Source of the DNA: Paracoccus sp. S1E-3
GTDB lineage: Bacteria; Pseudomonadota; Alphaproteobacteria; Rhodobacterales; Rhodobacteraceae
Direction of reading: 5' to 3'
NCBI RefSeq assembly: GCF_013868135.1
Contig: NZ_JACEMU010000015.1
Coordinates: forward strand, 124,001-188,000
DNA: 64,000 nucleotides
Shown here piece by piece: positions 33,653 to 43,307 of this stretch; positions within the stretch are counted from its first letter, which is position 1, and every line of letters begins with the position of its first letter. Under the pieces are notes generated by a model. It did no database searches, was not told the DNA's origin, and saw nothing but the letters and a program-made list of their open reading frames with translations. A program made the position numbers and the translations under genes.

Positions 33653-36208
33653 TCAGGCCGAGGGCACCGGTTCCAGCATGGTCGCGAGCAGGGCGCGCAG
33701 TTCGGGTTTGCAGGATCCGCAACTGCTGCCCGCGCCCAGTTCGCGCCCGAGACTGCCGAGATCGCCGCAACGGCCGTCGCGGATCGCGTCGCGGATGGTG
33801 TTACGCCCGACACCGAGGCACGCGCAGACCGTGGGTCCGGGATCGGCGCGACCAACCGGCGGCTGGCCGGTCAGGATCGCGGGCGCGGGCTGGCCGATCA
33901 TGTCGCAGACGGTCTTGCGCGACAACGCCACCGGCTGTGCGGCACAGAACAGCGCCGCCATCAGGATGCCCCCCTCGGACAGGGAAAGCCGCATCAGGCC
34001 GCGCGCGCGGTCGGTCAGAACGGCGGCCTCGGCACCCGGCAGGCCGAACAGGGTGCGGGCATAGTCCTCCCAGTCCGATGGGGGTGCGGTGCCTGCCAGT
34101 TCGGCGCGCAGACCGCCCGCGAAACGGGCGGTGGCCCAATAGTCGCAGGCGGGGGTGAAGGGCCGGGCGCTGGCGGCAAAACCAAACCAGGCGGCGCGAA
34201 ACGGGCTTAGCGTCACCGACGCCTCCTTCAGCGCCGGTTGCCCCGAAACCGGATCGGGGGCGCCCGGCACCAGCGCGCCCACGCGGCCAGACGGCGCATT
34301 CGCCTCGGTCCAGTGGATCGGCGCGAAGACCTGTCCGGGCGCGGTGCGGTCGGTGACGAGAACCCGGAGAATGGCCCGGCCATGGCGGTTTTCCACCGCT
34401 GCGAGGCCGGCAGGCGCCAACCCCAGCCGGGCGGCATCCTTGGGGTGAACCTCGACGAAGGGCTCGGCGATATGGGCGTTCAGGCGGGGCGCGCGGCCGG
34501 TGCGGGTCATGCTGTGCCATTGGTCGCGGATGCGGCCGGTGTTCAGCCGCATCTGCGGCGTCGCCGCGCGCGGTGTCACTGCGATCATCCGCCCGCGCCC
34601 ATCCTGGGTGTGGAACAGGCCATCCCCGAAGAAACGCCCATCGGGCCGATTGCCCCAGAGCGCAGGCACATCGCCAGACAGGCCCGAGATGTCGAAATCC
34701 GCCCCCAGCGTCCCGGCCACGCCCGACAGGGCCTTGAACTCGGCAAAGACGGCGTCGGCGTCGGCCCAGTCGAAGCCGGCAAACCCCATCCGCTGCGCAA
34801 CGCCCGCGATGGCCTGCCAGTCGGCGCGGGCCAGCCCCAGCGGGGGCAGAAAGGCCCGCTGCGGGCTGATGCGGCGCTCGGAATTGGTGACATGGCCGCT
34901 GCGTTCCCCCCAGGGCGCGGCGGGCAGGACCACATCGGCGCGCCGGGTGGTGCCGGTGCTGACCATATCCGATGCGACGAGGAAATCGCAGCTTTCCAGC
35001 GCGCGGGCGACGCGGTCGGCTTCGGGCATGGAGATGGTGGGGTTGGTGCCCATGACCCACAGCGCCTTGATGCGCCCGTCTTCGATGGCCTCGAAGATCT
35101 CGACCGCTTTCAGGCCGGGCCGGCTGGCGATGCGGGGGCTGTTCCAGAAGCTCTGGACAGCGGAGCGGTGCGCGGGATCGTCCAGCGACAGGTGGCAGGT
35201 CAGAGTATTGGCCAGGCCCCCGACTTCGCGTCCGCCCATGGCGTTGGGCTGGCCGGTGACGGAAAACGGCCCCATGCCGGGGCGCCCGATGCGGCCGGTG
35301 GCGAGGTGGCAGTTCAGGATCGCATTCACCTTGTCGGTGCCGCTGTCGGACTGGTTGATGCCCTGCGAATACGCCGTGACCACGCGTTCGGTGCTGCACC
35401 ACATCTCGATGAAGGCGGTCAGGTCGGTGCCGCAATCGCGGCTGCCCGCGCGGGCCGCCGCCAGAGCCTCGTCGTAGCCGGCGACTCGGTTCCGCCACTG
35501 CCCGAGGCCGCGCGCGTCGATCTCGACCAGCAGCGCGTTCCACAGGGCCGCATCGCTGCCGGGGGTGATGGGCAGGTGCAGGTCGGCGATGTCGCAGGTC
35601 GCGGTGCGGCGCGGGTCGATGACCACGACACGCAGCGCCGGCCGTGCCTCCTTGGCGGCCAGCAGGCGTTGATACAGGACCGGATGGCACCAGCCGAGAT
35701 TGGAGCCGACCAGCACCACCAGATCGGCCAGCTCGAAATCCTCATAAAGGCCGGGAACGGTGTCCGAGCCGAAGGCCCGGATATGACCCGCCACCGACGA
35801 TGCCATGCAAAGCCTTGAATTTGTGTCGATATTGGCGCTGCCGACAAAGCCCTTCATCAGCTTGTTCGCGGCATAATAGTCTTCCGTCAGCATCTGCCCC
35901 GATCCGTAGAACGCGACCGAATCCGGGCCGTATTCGGCGATGGTGCGGGTGAATCGCCGGGCGATCAGATCCAGCGCGCGATCCCAGCCTGAGGTCCTGC
36001 CGCCGATCAACGGCGTCAGCAAGCGCCCCTCGGTGCCCAGAGTTTCGGCAAGCGCGCTGCCCTTGGAGCAGAGCCGCCCGAAATTCGCCGGGTGATCGGG
36101 ATCGCCGGCGACCGTCACGCCTTCCGGGCCGGGGGTGACCAGAATCCCGCAGCCGACGCCACAATAGGGGCAGGTCGTGCGGATCGGCTGAGAGGTGGTG
36201 TCCTTCAT
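33653..36208 (-). CDS. nasC: Assimilatory nitrate reductase catalytic subunit (NasC/NasA)
   Basis: 851 residues, cytoplasmic Mo-bisMGD enzyme reducing nitrate to nitrite. The N-terminal [4Fe-4S] motif is CPYCGVGCGI with the distal Cys in LCSKG (about 13-50). Molybdopterin segments include SRLCMASSVAG (Cys ligand, about 130) and GTNPTISMPEADR (about 375). The C-terminus adds a BFD-like [2Fe-2S] domain, CACLGVGRNTI plus SCGSCKPEL (about 785-835), as in NasC/NasA with an extra electron-entry domain. No Tat signal, consistent with assimilation. Last gene of the nas operon, six bases after nirD. Confidence 0.95.
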   Translation of the reverse strand: MKDTTSQPIRTTCPYCGVGCGILVTPGPEGVTVAGDPDHPANFGRLCSKGSALAETLGTEGRLLTPLIGGRTSGWDRALDLIARRFTRTIAEYGPDSVAFYGSGQMLTEDYYAANKLMKGFVGSANIDTNSRLCMASSVAGHIRAFGSDTVPGLYEDFELADLVVLVGSNLGWCHPVLYQRLLAAKEARPALRVVVIDPRRTATCDIADLHLPITPGSDAALWNALLVEIDARGLGQWRNRVAGYDEALAAARAGSRDCGTDLTAFIEMWCSTERVVTAYSQGINQSDSGTDKVNAILNCHLATGRIGRPGMGPFSVTGQPNAMGGREVGGLANTLTCHLSLDDPAHRSAVQSFWNSPRIASRPGLKAVEIFEAIEDGRIKALWVMGTNPTISMPEADRVARALESCDFLVASDMVSTGTTRRADVVLPAAPWGERSGHVTNSERRISPQRAFLPPLGLARADWQAIAGVAQRMGFAGFDWADADAVFAEFKALSGVAGTLGADFDISGLSGDVPALWGNRPDGRFFGDGLFHTQDGRGRMIAVTPRAATPQMRLNTGRIRDQWHSMTRTGRAPRLNAHIAEPFVEVHPKDAARLGLAPAGLAAVENRHGRAILRVLVTDRTAPGQVFAPIHWTEANAPSGRVGALVPGAPDPVSGQPALKEASVTLSPFRAAWFGFAASARPFTPACDYWATARFAGGLRAELAGTAPPSDWEDYARTLFGLPGAEAAVLTDRARGLMRLSLSEGGILMAALFCAAQPVALSRKTVCDMIGQPAPAILTGQPPVGRADPGPTVCACLGVGRNTIRDAIRDGRCGDLGSLGRELGAGSSCGSCKPELRALLATMLEPVPSA

Positions 36209-36214
36209 CGCAGG

Positions 36215-36562
36215 CTATCCCGCTGGAACGGGCGCGGGGCGGCGGTTGATGATCGCCGAGCCGACCAGAACGCGGCCGTTCTCGATACGGGCCGGATAGG
36301 TGGCCACCGTGCCCGCGTCCGCGCCCTGCGCGCGGCCGGTGTTCAGATCGAAGACCCAAGCGTGCAGCGGGCAGGCGACGGTATGGCCGGCGACGATGCC
36401 CTCCGACAGCGGGCCGCCCTTGTGGGGGCAGCGGTCATCCAGCGCGAAGACCCGATCGTCATGGGTGCGGAACAGCGCCACGCAGCCGGTGCGGGCGCGG
36501 ATCAGCCGTGCGCCCTGGACGGGGATGTCGACAAGTGCGGCGATGTCGATCCAGTTGGTCAT
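36215..36562 (-). CDS. nirD: Nitrite reductase small subunit, Rieske-type (NirD/NasG)
   Basis: 115 residues from the ATG at 36562, which overlaps the nirB stop. Complete Rieske [2Fe-2S] motif: CPHKGG (about 47-52) and CPLHAW (about 65-70). It follows NirB and precedes the nitrate reductase. In Paracoccus the equivalent NasG is described as carrying electrons from the NADH-oxidising nitrite reductase to the nitrate reductase as well, which would explain this gene order. Confidence 0.93.
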   Translation of the reverse strand: MTNWIDIAALVDIPVQGARLIRARTGCVALFRTHDDRVFALDDRCPHKGGPLSEGIVAGHTVACPLHAWVFDLNTGRAQGADAGTVATYPARIENGRVLVGSAIINRRPAPVPAG

Positions 36563-38991
36563 TCTGCGGCCTCCAGCTGCATATCGGCGAGGGGGGCGAA
36601 TTCGTCCCGCGCACCGGGTTTGGCGTGTTCCGCCCAAGGGTCCTTGCGATAGACGGATTGGCTGAGATCGAACCGGTCGGACAGCGCGCGGCGGTTTTCC
36701 AGATCGTCGACCACCTGCGCCTTGACCCAGTCCAGCCCGACCTTCGCCACCCATTTATAGGCGCGGTCGAGATAACGGGCGTTTTCGCGGTAGGCCTGGG
36801 TGAAGGCGGCGATTAGCTCGACCGCTTCGTCTTCGGTGGCGACGGTGGCCAGCAATTCGGTCTCCCTCACCTCCATCCCCGCCGCGCCGGCGACGCTGAT
36901 CTGGAACCCGCTGTCGACGCAGACGACGCCGATATCCTTGCAGGTCGCCTCGGCGCAGTTGCGCGGACAGCCGGACACACCCAGCTTGACCTTATGCGGC
37001 GTCCATGACCCCCACATCAGCTTCTCCAGCCGCACCCCGAGGCCGGTGGAATCCTGTGTGCCGAAGCGGCAGAATTCCTTGCCGACGCAGGTTTTCACCG
37101 TGCGCAGCCCCTTGGAATAGGCATGGCCCGACACCATGCCGGCAGCGTTCAGATCGGCCCAGATCGCGGGCAGGTCTTCCTTGCGCACGCCCAGCAGGTC
37201 GATGCGCTGCCCGCCGGTGACCTTGACCATGGGGACGTCGTATTTCTCGGCCGCGTCGGCGATGGCGCGCAGTTCGGCGGGCGTGGTGACGCCGCCCCAC
37301 ATGCGCGGCACCACCGAATAGCTGCCGTCCTTCTGGATATTGGCGTGGTTCCTTTCGTTGACAAACCGCGCCTGCCGGTCGTCGCGGTAATCCAGCGGCC
37401 AGTCGGACAGCAGGTAATAGTTCAGCGCCGGGCGGCATTTCGCGCAGCCATCGGGCGTGGTCCAGCCGCATTCCTGCATCACCGCGGGCATGGATTTCAG
37501 CCCGCGCGATTTGATGAGGCGGCGCACATCTTCGTGGCTGAGATCGGTGCATCCGCACATGCCCGCCGGGGCCTCGGCAGGGGCTTCGCCGAGGGTCAGC
37601 GCCATGACCTGCTGCACAAGTCCCGTGCAGGTGCCGCAGGAATTGCTGGCCTTGGTGGTGGCGCGGATCTTGTCCAGCGTATCGGCGCCGCCGGCCACGG
37701 CCTCCATGATGCGGCCCTTGCAGACGCCGTTGCAGCCGCAGATCTCTGCGTCAGGCGGCAATGCTGCAACGGCCGCCATAGGGTCCACGGTGGCGCCGCC
37801 CTGAAAGGCCGGCCCGAAGATCAGCGTCTCGCGCATCTCGCTGATGTCGGTTCGGTCCTTGATGAGGCCGAAGAACCAGTTGCCGTCGGCGGTGTCGCCA
37901 TACATGACCGCGCCGACCAGCCGGTCGCCTTCCAGCACCAGCCGCTTGTAGAGGCCGCGTCCGGGGTCGCGGAAAACGATATCCTCGCGCCCCGGTCCTT
38001 CGGCGAAATCGCCGGCGCTGAACAGGTCGCAGCCGGTCACTTTCAGCTTGGTCGCGGTCTGGACCGGCTGGAAGGCCGCGTCCGCGCCCATCAGCGTCGC
38101 GGCCAGAACCTTGGCCTGATCGTAAAGCGGCGCCACCAGCCCGAACAGCTGGCCGCGATGTTCGACGCATTCGCCAAGCGCGAAGATGGCCGGGTCGCTG
38201 GTCAGCATCCGGTCGTCGACGGTGATGCCGCGTTCTACCTCGATCCCGGCGTCATTGGCGAGGCGCGTTTCGGGGCGGATGCCGACCGCCATCACCACCA
38301 GATCGGCGCCATAGACGGTGCCGTCCTCCAGCAGCACGGCCTCGGCCCGCTTCTCGCCCAGAATGGCCTTGGTGGCGCCCTTGCAATGGACGGTGATGCC
38401 CCGCGCCTCCAGCGTTTTCTGCAGCAGATGCCCGGCCGAGGCGTCAAGCTGGCGCTCCATCAGATGGCCCATCAGGTGAATGACGGTGACTTTCATGCCG
38501 CGCATCTGAAGGCCGGCGGCGGCCTCGAGGCCCAGAAGGCCGCCGCCGATCACCACGGCCTCGGCGCCGGGCCTGGCGGCCGCGATCATGGTGTTGGTGT
38601 CGTCGAGATCGCGGTAGGCGACGACGCCGGGCAGGTCGCGCCCGGCGACCGGGATCATGAAGGGGGCGCTGCCGGTGGCGATGACCAGCCGGTCATAGGC
38701 CACTTCGCCCCGCTGGCCGACCACCACCTTGCGGGCGCGGTCGATGCCCACGACATGCTCGCCGAAACGGGTGGTGATGCCGCGTTTCGCATACCAGGCA
38801 TCGTCATGGGTGACGATTTCCTCGTAGGTCTTTTCGCCCGACAGCACCGGCGACAGCATGATGCGGTTGTAATTGCCGCGCGGCTCGGCGTTGAACAGGG
38901 TGATCTGGTAAGGGGCGCCGGCCTCGGTCAGATGCTCCAGCATCCGGCCCGAGGCCATGCCGGCCCCGATGACGACCAGTTTTTCCATCAT
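36559..38991 (-). CDS. nirB: NAD(P)H-dependent assimilatory nitrite reductase large subunit
   Basis: 810 residues. Domains in order: FAD/NAD(P) oxidoreductase ([13 protein letters not shown] at about 8-20; [11 protein letters not shown] near 270), BFD-type [2Fe-2S] centre (CGCNGVCKG near 420, NSCGTCTG near 455), a second Cys pair region around [13 protein letters not shown], a ferredoxin-like half-domain and the siroheme/[4Fe-4S] domain with [10 protein letters not shown] and [11 protein letters not shown] (about 640-690). It reduces nitrite to ammonium in the cytoplasm. The ATG overlaps the nrtCD stop. Shorter than the enteric protein but complete. Confidence 0.95.
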   Translation of the reverse strand: MMEKLVVIGAGMASGRMLEHLTEAGAPYQITLFNAEPRGNYNRIMLSPVLSGEKTYEEIVTHDDAWYAKRGITTRFGEHVVGIDRARKVVVGQRGEVAYDRLVIATGSAPFMIPVAGRDLPGVVAYRDLDDTNTMIAAARPGAEAVVIGGGLLGLEAAAGLQMRGMKVTVIHLMGHLMERQLDASAGHLLQKTLEARGITVHCKGATKAILGEKRAEAVLLEDGTVYGADLVVMAVGIRPETRLANDAGIEVERGITVDDRMLTSDPAIFALGECVEHRGQLFGLVAPLYDQAKVLAATLMGADAAFQPVQTATKLKVTGCDLFSAGDFAEGPGREDIVFRDPGRGLYKRLVLEGDRLVGAVMYGDTADGNWFFGLIKDRTDISEMRETLIFGPAFQGGATVDPMAAVAALPPDAEICGCNGVCKGRIMEAVAGGADTLDKIRATTKASNSCGTCTGLVQQVMALTLGEAPAEAPAGMCGCTDLSHEDVRRLIKSRGLKSMPAVMQECGWTTPDGCAKCRPALNYYLLSDWPLDYRDDRQARFVNERNHANIQKDGSYSVVPRMWGGVTTPAELRAIADAAEKYDVPMVKVTGGQRIDLLGVRKEDLPAIWADLNAAGMVSGHAYSKGLRTVKTCVGKEFCRFGTQDSTGLGVRLEKLMWGSWTPHKVKLGVSGCPRNCAEATCKDIGVVCVDSGFQISVAGAAGMEVRETELLATVATEDEAVELIAAFTQAYRENARYLDRAYKWVAKVGLDWVKAQVVDDLENRRALSDRFDLSQSVYRKDPWAEHAKPGARDEFAPLADMQLEAAE

Positions 38992-40631
38992 GCGGCCTCC
39001 TTCTTCCGGCCATGTTCATAGGCTTCGAGGAAACCGATGATCTCCTCGCGGTAGCGGTAGTAATCGGGGTGCGACAGCAGCGCCTTGCGCGCGCGCGGGC
39101 GGGGCAGGTTCACCTCGGTGATCCTGCCGATGGTGGCCTGCGGGCCGTTGGTCATCATCACCACCCGGTCGGCCAGCAGGATCGCCTCGTCCACGTCATG
39201 GGTGACGCAGACGGCGGTGACCTTGGTGCGGTCCCAGACCTCCATCAGCACCTCCTGCAATTCCCAGCGGGTCAGGCTGTCGAGCATTCCGAAAGGCTCA
39301 TCCAGCAGCAGCAGTTTCGGCGACAGCGCGAAGGCGCGCGCGATGCCGACGCGCTGGCGCATGCCGTTCGACATCTCGGCGGCCGGCTTGTTCATGGCAT
39401 CGCCCAGCCCGACGCGTTCCAGATAATATTCCACCACTTCCTGCCGCTCGGGGCGCGAGGCAGTCGGATAGACCCGGTCGACGCCGATGGCGACGTTTTC
39501 GCGTGCCGTCAGCCATGGGAACAGGTTGGGCGACTGGAAGACCACGGCGCGTTCGGGATCGGCGCCCTCGACATGGCTGCCATCGAGGATGATCGCCCCC
39601 TTGCTGATCGGGTTCAGCCCCGCCGCCATGGTCAGGACGGTGGATTTCCCGCAGCCGGAATGGCCGATCAGGCTGACGAACTCGCCCTTCTTCAGGGTCA
39701 GGTTCACGTCCTCCACCACCGTCAGCGGACCGTCCGGCGTGGGGTAGACCTTGTGGAGTTTCGAGAACTGCAGATAGCGCTCATCGGCTCGCGCGACGGC
39801 GGCCCTGGCATAGGCGCGGGGCAGCGCGTGCAAGGGCGTGACATTGGGCAGGCTGCGGCGCTGTTCGGGCGTGGCCTGTGCGCCGGCAGCGATCAGGTGG
39901 CCGGTGATCCGCGCCCGCAGCGCCTTGAAACCCGCATCGTGGTTCATCGCCGCGCGGTCGCGGGGGCGGGGCAGGGCCACGCGGAACTCGGCGCCGATTG
40001 TGCCGTCGGGATCGAGGCACAGGATGCGGTCCGCCAGCACGATTGCCTCGTCGACATCATTGGTGATCAGCACCACGGTCTTGCGGTCGGTCTGCCAGAT
40101 CGCCTCGATCTCATCGGCCAGATTGGCGCGGGTCAGCGCGTCGAGCGCCGAAAGCGGCTCGTCCAGCAGCAGGATCTCGGGATCCATCGCCAGAGCGCGG
40201 GCGATGCCGACGCGCTGGCGCATCCCGCCCGAAAGTTCTGCCGGCCGGCGGCCTGCGGCATGGGTCAGCCCGACCATGGCGATATATTTGGCGACGCGTG
40301 CGGCAACCTCGGCGCGCGGCAGCTTCGGCCAGGCGGCGCGTATGGCGAGGGCGATATTCTCGGCCACCGTCAGCCAGGGCATCAGCGAATAGCTTTGAAA
40401 GACGACGCCGCGTTCCGGCCCCGGCCCGGTGACAGGCTTGCCGCGGAAGGTGACCGCGCCTTCGGTCGGCATCTCCAGCCCCGCCATCAGGCCGATCAGC
40501 GTGGTCTTGCCGGTGCCGGAGAAACCGAGGATGGCCACGAATTCGCCCTCCTCGACGGTCAGGTCGATGCCGCGCAGGACGGTCTGGTCGCCGAAATCCT
40601 TGCGCAGCCCGGTCAGTTGCAGGATCGTCAT
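38988..40631 (-). CDS. Nitrate ABC transporter, fused double ATPase (NrtC/NrtD type)
   Basis: 547 residues with two complete ABC domains. The first (about 1-245) has [24 protein letters not shown] and [13 protein letters not shown]. The second (about 285-535) has [24 protein letters not shown] and [15 protein letters not shown]. The first domain's D-loop/H-loop region reads LITND instead of the usual THD, so it lacks the canonical switch histidine; the second has VTHDVDE. Cyanobacteria encode NrtC and NrtD separately. Here a tandem ATPase replaces them, probably with one degenerate ATP site. It would energise NrtB. Confidence 0.9.
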   Translation of the reverse strand: MTILQLTGLRKDFGDQTVLRGIDLTVEEGEFVAILGFSGTGKTTLIGLMAGLEMPTEGAVTFRGKPVTGPGPERGVVFQSYSLMPWLTVAENIALAIRAAWPKLPRAEVAARVAKYIAMVGLTHAAGRRPAELSGGMRQRVGIARALAMDPEILLLDEPLSALDALTRANLADEIEAIWQTDRKTVVLITNDVDEAIVLADRILCLDPDGTIGAEFRVALPRPRDRAAMNHDAGFKALRARITGHLIAAGAQATPEQRRSLPNVTPLHALPRAYARAAVARADERYLQFSKLHKVYPTPDGPLTVVEDVNLTLKKGEFVSLIGHSGCGKSTVLTMAAGLNPISKGAIILDGSHVEGADPERAVVFQSPNLFPWLTARENVAIGVDRVYPTASRPERQEVVEYYLERVGLGDAMNKPAAEMSNGMRQRVGIARAFALSPKLLLLDEPFGMLDSLTRWELQEVLMEVWDRTKVTAVCVTHDVDEAILLADRVVMMTNGPQATIGRITEVNLPRPRARKALLSHPDYYRYREEIIGFLEAYEHGRKKEAA

Positions 40632-40634
40632 GGC

Positions 40635-41708
40635 TTACCTCTTGTCCGAGAAGGTGATCATCTGCTGGATTGCGAACATCATCCGGTCCAGAAGGAAGCC
40701 GATGATGCCGATGGTCAGCACCGCGACCATGATCCGGGCGAGGCTGTCCGAGGACCCGTTCTGGAACTCGTCCCAGACGAATTTGCCGAGGCCGGGATTC
40801 TGGGCCAGCATCTCGGCCGCGATCAGCACCATCCAGCCCACGCCCAGCGACAGCCGGAGTCCGGTGAAGATCAAGGGCAGCGCCGAGGGCAGCACCAGCC
40901 GGCGCACCTTGGTCAGCGGCGACAGTTTCAGGACACGCCCGACATTGACCAGATCGCGGTCGATGGACGCCACGCCGAGCGAGGTGTTGATGAGCGTCGG
41001 CCACAGCGAACACAGCGTCACCGTGATGGCCGAGATGATGAAGCTGCGCGGGACGCCGCCATCGCCCGATGCGAGGGCCGAGACCACCATGGTCACGATG
41101 GGCAGCCAAGCCAGGGGACTGACCGGCTTGAAGATCTGCACCAGCGGATTGATGGCGGCATTGATGGTGGGCGACAGCCCCGCCGCAATTCCCAGGGGCA
41201 CCGCGATCAGCGTGCCGATCAGGAAGCCCGCGAAGACGGTTTTGATCGAGGTCCAGATCTGGCTGTAGAAGGTCGGCCGTCCGGTATAGGCGCGATGGGC
41301 GACCTGATCGGATTTGTCCTCGGCCACCAGCGCGGCGTTGCGGGCGTCCTGCCGTTGATAGAAGGCATCGCGCCGGTCGCGCTCACGCGCGGCATCGGCG
41401 TTCAGGGCGCGGGCCTGCTGCCAGACCTGCGCCGGGCCGGGGATCGATCCCAGCGAGGTCTGCACCTTCGGCGCGAGGCTCGCCCAGAGCGCGAGAAAGC
41501 ACAGGATCGACAGGACCGGCACGAACAGCGTGCGCCACAGGATCTTCATCTGCCCGCGCGTGTCATCGCCGGCAAGCGCGCGCAGCAGCGGTGCCATGAA
41601 GGGCAGACCAAGGATGCGGAACCAGCCTTCCGCTTTGGAAATGCGGGCCAGACGGCGGCTGCGCTTTTCATCGGCGGTGCACAATTGGGTGGGGTCTATT
41701 GCGGTCAT
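40635..41708 (-). CDS. nrtB: Nitrate ABC transporter permease (NrtB type)
   Basis: 357 residues, longer than the typical 270-290 because of an N-terminal extension with an extra hydrophobic segment (about 50-75) and a charged, Ala-rich periplasmic-type stretch (about 90-130). The core carries IAVPLGIAAGLSPTINAAINPL and the EAA-like loop GRVLKLSPLTKVRRLVLPSALP (about 255-275), which docks the ATPase. GAGGAC lies before the ATG. It forms the membrane pore with the fused ATPase downstream. Confidence 0.9.
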   Translation of the reverse strand: MTAIDPTQLCTADEKRSRRLARISKAEGWFRILGLPFMAPLLRALAGDDTRGQMKILWRTLFVPVLSILCFLALWASLAPKVQTSLGSIPGPAQVWQQARALNADAARERDRRDAFYQRQDARNAALVAEDKSDQVAHRAYTGRPTFYSQIWTSIKTVFAGFLIGTLIAVPLGIAAGLSPTINAAINPLVQIFKPVSPLAWLPIVTMVVSALASGDGGVPRSFIISAITVTLCSLWPTLINTSLGVASIDRDLVNVGRVLKLSPLTKVRRLVLPSALPLIFTGLRLSLGVGWMVLIAAEMLAQNPGLGKFVWDEFQNGSSDSLARIMVAVLTIGIIGFLLDRMMFAIQQMITFSDKR

Positions 41709-41719
41709 GATGTCCTCTC

Positions 41720-43081
41720 TCAGCCCTGCACGCCGGCGGCGGTGACGGTCTGGTCATCCTTCAGCCCGATGGGCAGGCTTTGCAGATAGGCGTTGGGGGT
41801 GCGACTGTCGTAAGGAATGCCGTCGATGAAGGCATCGGTGGCCGGTTTGAAGCCGTCGCTTTGCCAGGGAAAATCGGCCTCATCGGCGTTTCCGTCCTCG
41901 ACCAGCAGCCGGGCGGCCTGCAGGTAGATCTCGGGTTTGTAGACGCTTCTGGCGGTGTCGAAAAACCAGTCGTCCGGCTTGGCCTCGGCGATCTGGCCCC
42001 AGCGGCGCATCTGGGTCAGCGTCCAGATGGCGTCGGAATAGAAGGGATAGGTGGCGTATTCGCGGAAGAAGATGTTGAAATCCGGCGCCGGGCGGAGATC
42101 GCCCTTCTCGAATTCGAAATGCCCGGTCATGGAATTGGCGATGACGGCGGCATCGGCGCCCACATATTCGGGGCGCGACAGGATCTCGGCGGCCTCGGCC
42201 CGGTTGGCGCCGCCATCGGCATCCAGCCACTCCGCCGCGCGGATCAGCGCCTTGGTCAGCGCCAGCACGGTCTGCGGATTTTCTTCGGCGAATTCGGCGG
42301 TCAGGCCGAAAACCTTTTCGGGGTTGTTCTTCCAAATTTCGTTATCGGTGATGACCGGAACGCCGATCCCCTTGAAGACCGCCTGCTGGTTCCACGGTTC
42401 GCCCACGGAATAGCCGTCGATGGTGCCCGCTTCCATCGTCGAAGGCATCTGCGGCGGCGGCGTGACCGAAATCAGCACCTCGGCCCCCGACTGTCCCATC
42501 GCGTCGCCGGGCGCATAGAAACCGGGATGGATGCCGCCTGCCGCCAGCCAATAACGCAGTTCGTAATTATGGGTCGAGACCGGGAAGACCATGCCCATTT
42601 CGAAAGCCTGCCCGGCCGCCGCCTGCGCCTCGATCGCCGGGCGCAGGGCGCTGGCGTTGATCGGATGGGCGGGCCGGCCGTCTGGGCCTGCAGGAATTTC
42701 GGGCCGCATCAATGCCCAGACATCGTTGCTGACGGTGATCGCATTGCCGTTCAGATCCATCGAGAAGGGGGTGACGATATGGGCCGCGGTGCCATAGCCG
42801 ATGGTGGCGGCCAGAGGCTGCCCGGCCAGCATATGCGCCCCGTCCAACTCGCCCGAGATCACCCGGTCCAGCAGCACCTTCCAGTTCGCCTGCGGCTCCA
42901 GCGTGACGAACAGGCCCTCGTCCTCGAAGAACTGCTTTTCATAGGCGATGGCCAGCGGCGCCATATCGGTCAGCTTGATGAAGCCGAGGGTCAGATCCGG
43001 CTTTTCGATGGCCAGCATCCCGGCCCAAGCCGGTCCGGTCAGGGCGGTGCTGGTCATCAGAATCAGGGCGAAACGGGTCAT
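41720..43081 (-). CDS. nrtA: Nitrate ABC transporter periplasmic binding protein (NrtA type)
   Basis: 453 residues with an N-terminal export signal ending near GPAWAG (about 20). The mature part begins with the NrtA/NasS pattern [24 protein letters not shown] (about 34-57; ligand-fold strand), then [15 protein letters not shown] (about 77-91) and [13 protein letters not shown] (about 224-236). It binds nitrate in the periplasm. First structural gene after the nas leader, with AAGGA before the ATG. Confidence 0.93.
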   Translation of the reverse strand: MTRFALILMTSTALTGPAWAGMLAIEKPDLTLGFIKLTDMAPLAIAYEKQFFEDEGLFVTLEPQANWKVLLDRVISGELDGAHMLAGQPLAATIGYGTAAHIVTPFSMDLNGNAITVSNDVWALMRPEIPAGPDGRPAHPINASALRPAIEAQAAAGQAFEMGMVFPVSTHNYELRYWLAAGGIHPGFYAPGDAMGQSGAEVLISVTPPPQMPSTMEAGTIDGYSVGEPWNQQAVFKGIGVPVITDNEIWKNNPEKVFGLTAEFAEENPQTVLALTKALIRAAEWLDADGGANRAEAAEILSRPEYVGADAAVIANSMTGHFEFEKGDLRPAPDFNIFFREYATYPFYSDAIWTLTQMRRWGQIAEAKPDDWFFDTARSVYKPEIYLQAARLLVEDGNADEADFPWQSDGFKPATDAFIDGIPYDSRTPNAYLQSLPIGLKDDQTVTAAGVQG

Positions 43082-43100
43082 GATCGGTCCTTGAGACGTG

Positions 43101-43164
43101 AAAAAGCCGCCGAAACACCCGCCGCTGAGTGGGGAGAGGGAGCGCGGCGGGGTTCGGCGGCTTT
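43101..43164 (-). terminator. Intrinsic terminator in nas leader (attenuator)
   Basis: On the minus strand a 12-bp stem (43153-43164 with 43103-43114) encloses a second 8-bp stem (43144-43151 with 43118-43125) and runs into five U residues (43105-43101). It lies 20 bases before the nrtA start and after nasS, so it would stop transcription of nrtA onward unless prevented. Confidence 0.88.
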
Positions 43165-43203
43165 GCCGTGATGCCCGGTCTTTCGGGCGGGAGGAGGAGA
43201 TGC

Positions 43204-43219
43204 GGAACGTCGTTGTTCC
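43204..43219 (-). promoter_or_regulatory. ANTAR-type RNA hairpin in nas leader
   Basis: On the minus strand GGAACAACGACGTTCC folds as a 5-bp stem with the hexaloop AACGAC, having A at position 1 and G at position 4, the loop signature bound by ANTAR proteins. It lies 40 bases upstream of the terminator stem. ANTAR targets normally have two such hairpins; the first is not clear here, although stems occur upstream (including CATGCCGCGATGCGGCATG at 43274-43292). Confidence 0.65.
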
Positions 43220-43307
43220 TGAGGTTCAGACTGCGCCCGCTTCGGGCCGCTGTCATGCCTTGCGGGCCAATTTCATGCCGCGATGCGGCATGATGCCCGA
43301 AAAAACG

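Noticed and set aside
37123-39021. A 632-codon open frame antisense to nirB
   Set aside because: Same GC-driven artefact; NirB on the other strand has all its cofactor motifs.
39012-41789. A 925-codon open frame antisense to nrtCD and nrtB
   Set aside because: It is a shadow caused by high GC at third positions. Its composition (His, Gln, Arg, Asp rich) matches no family, and the opposite strand holds well-conserved genes.
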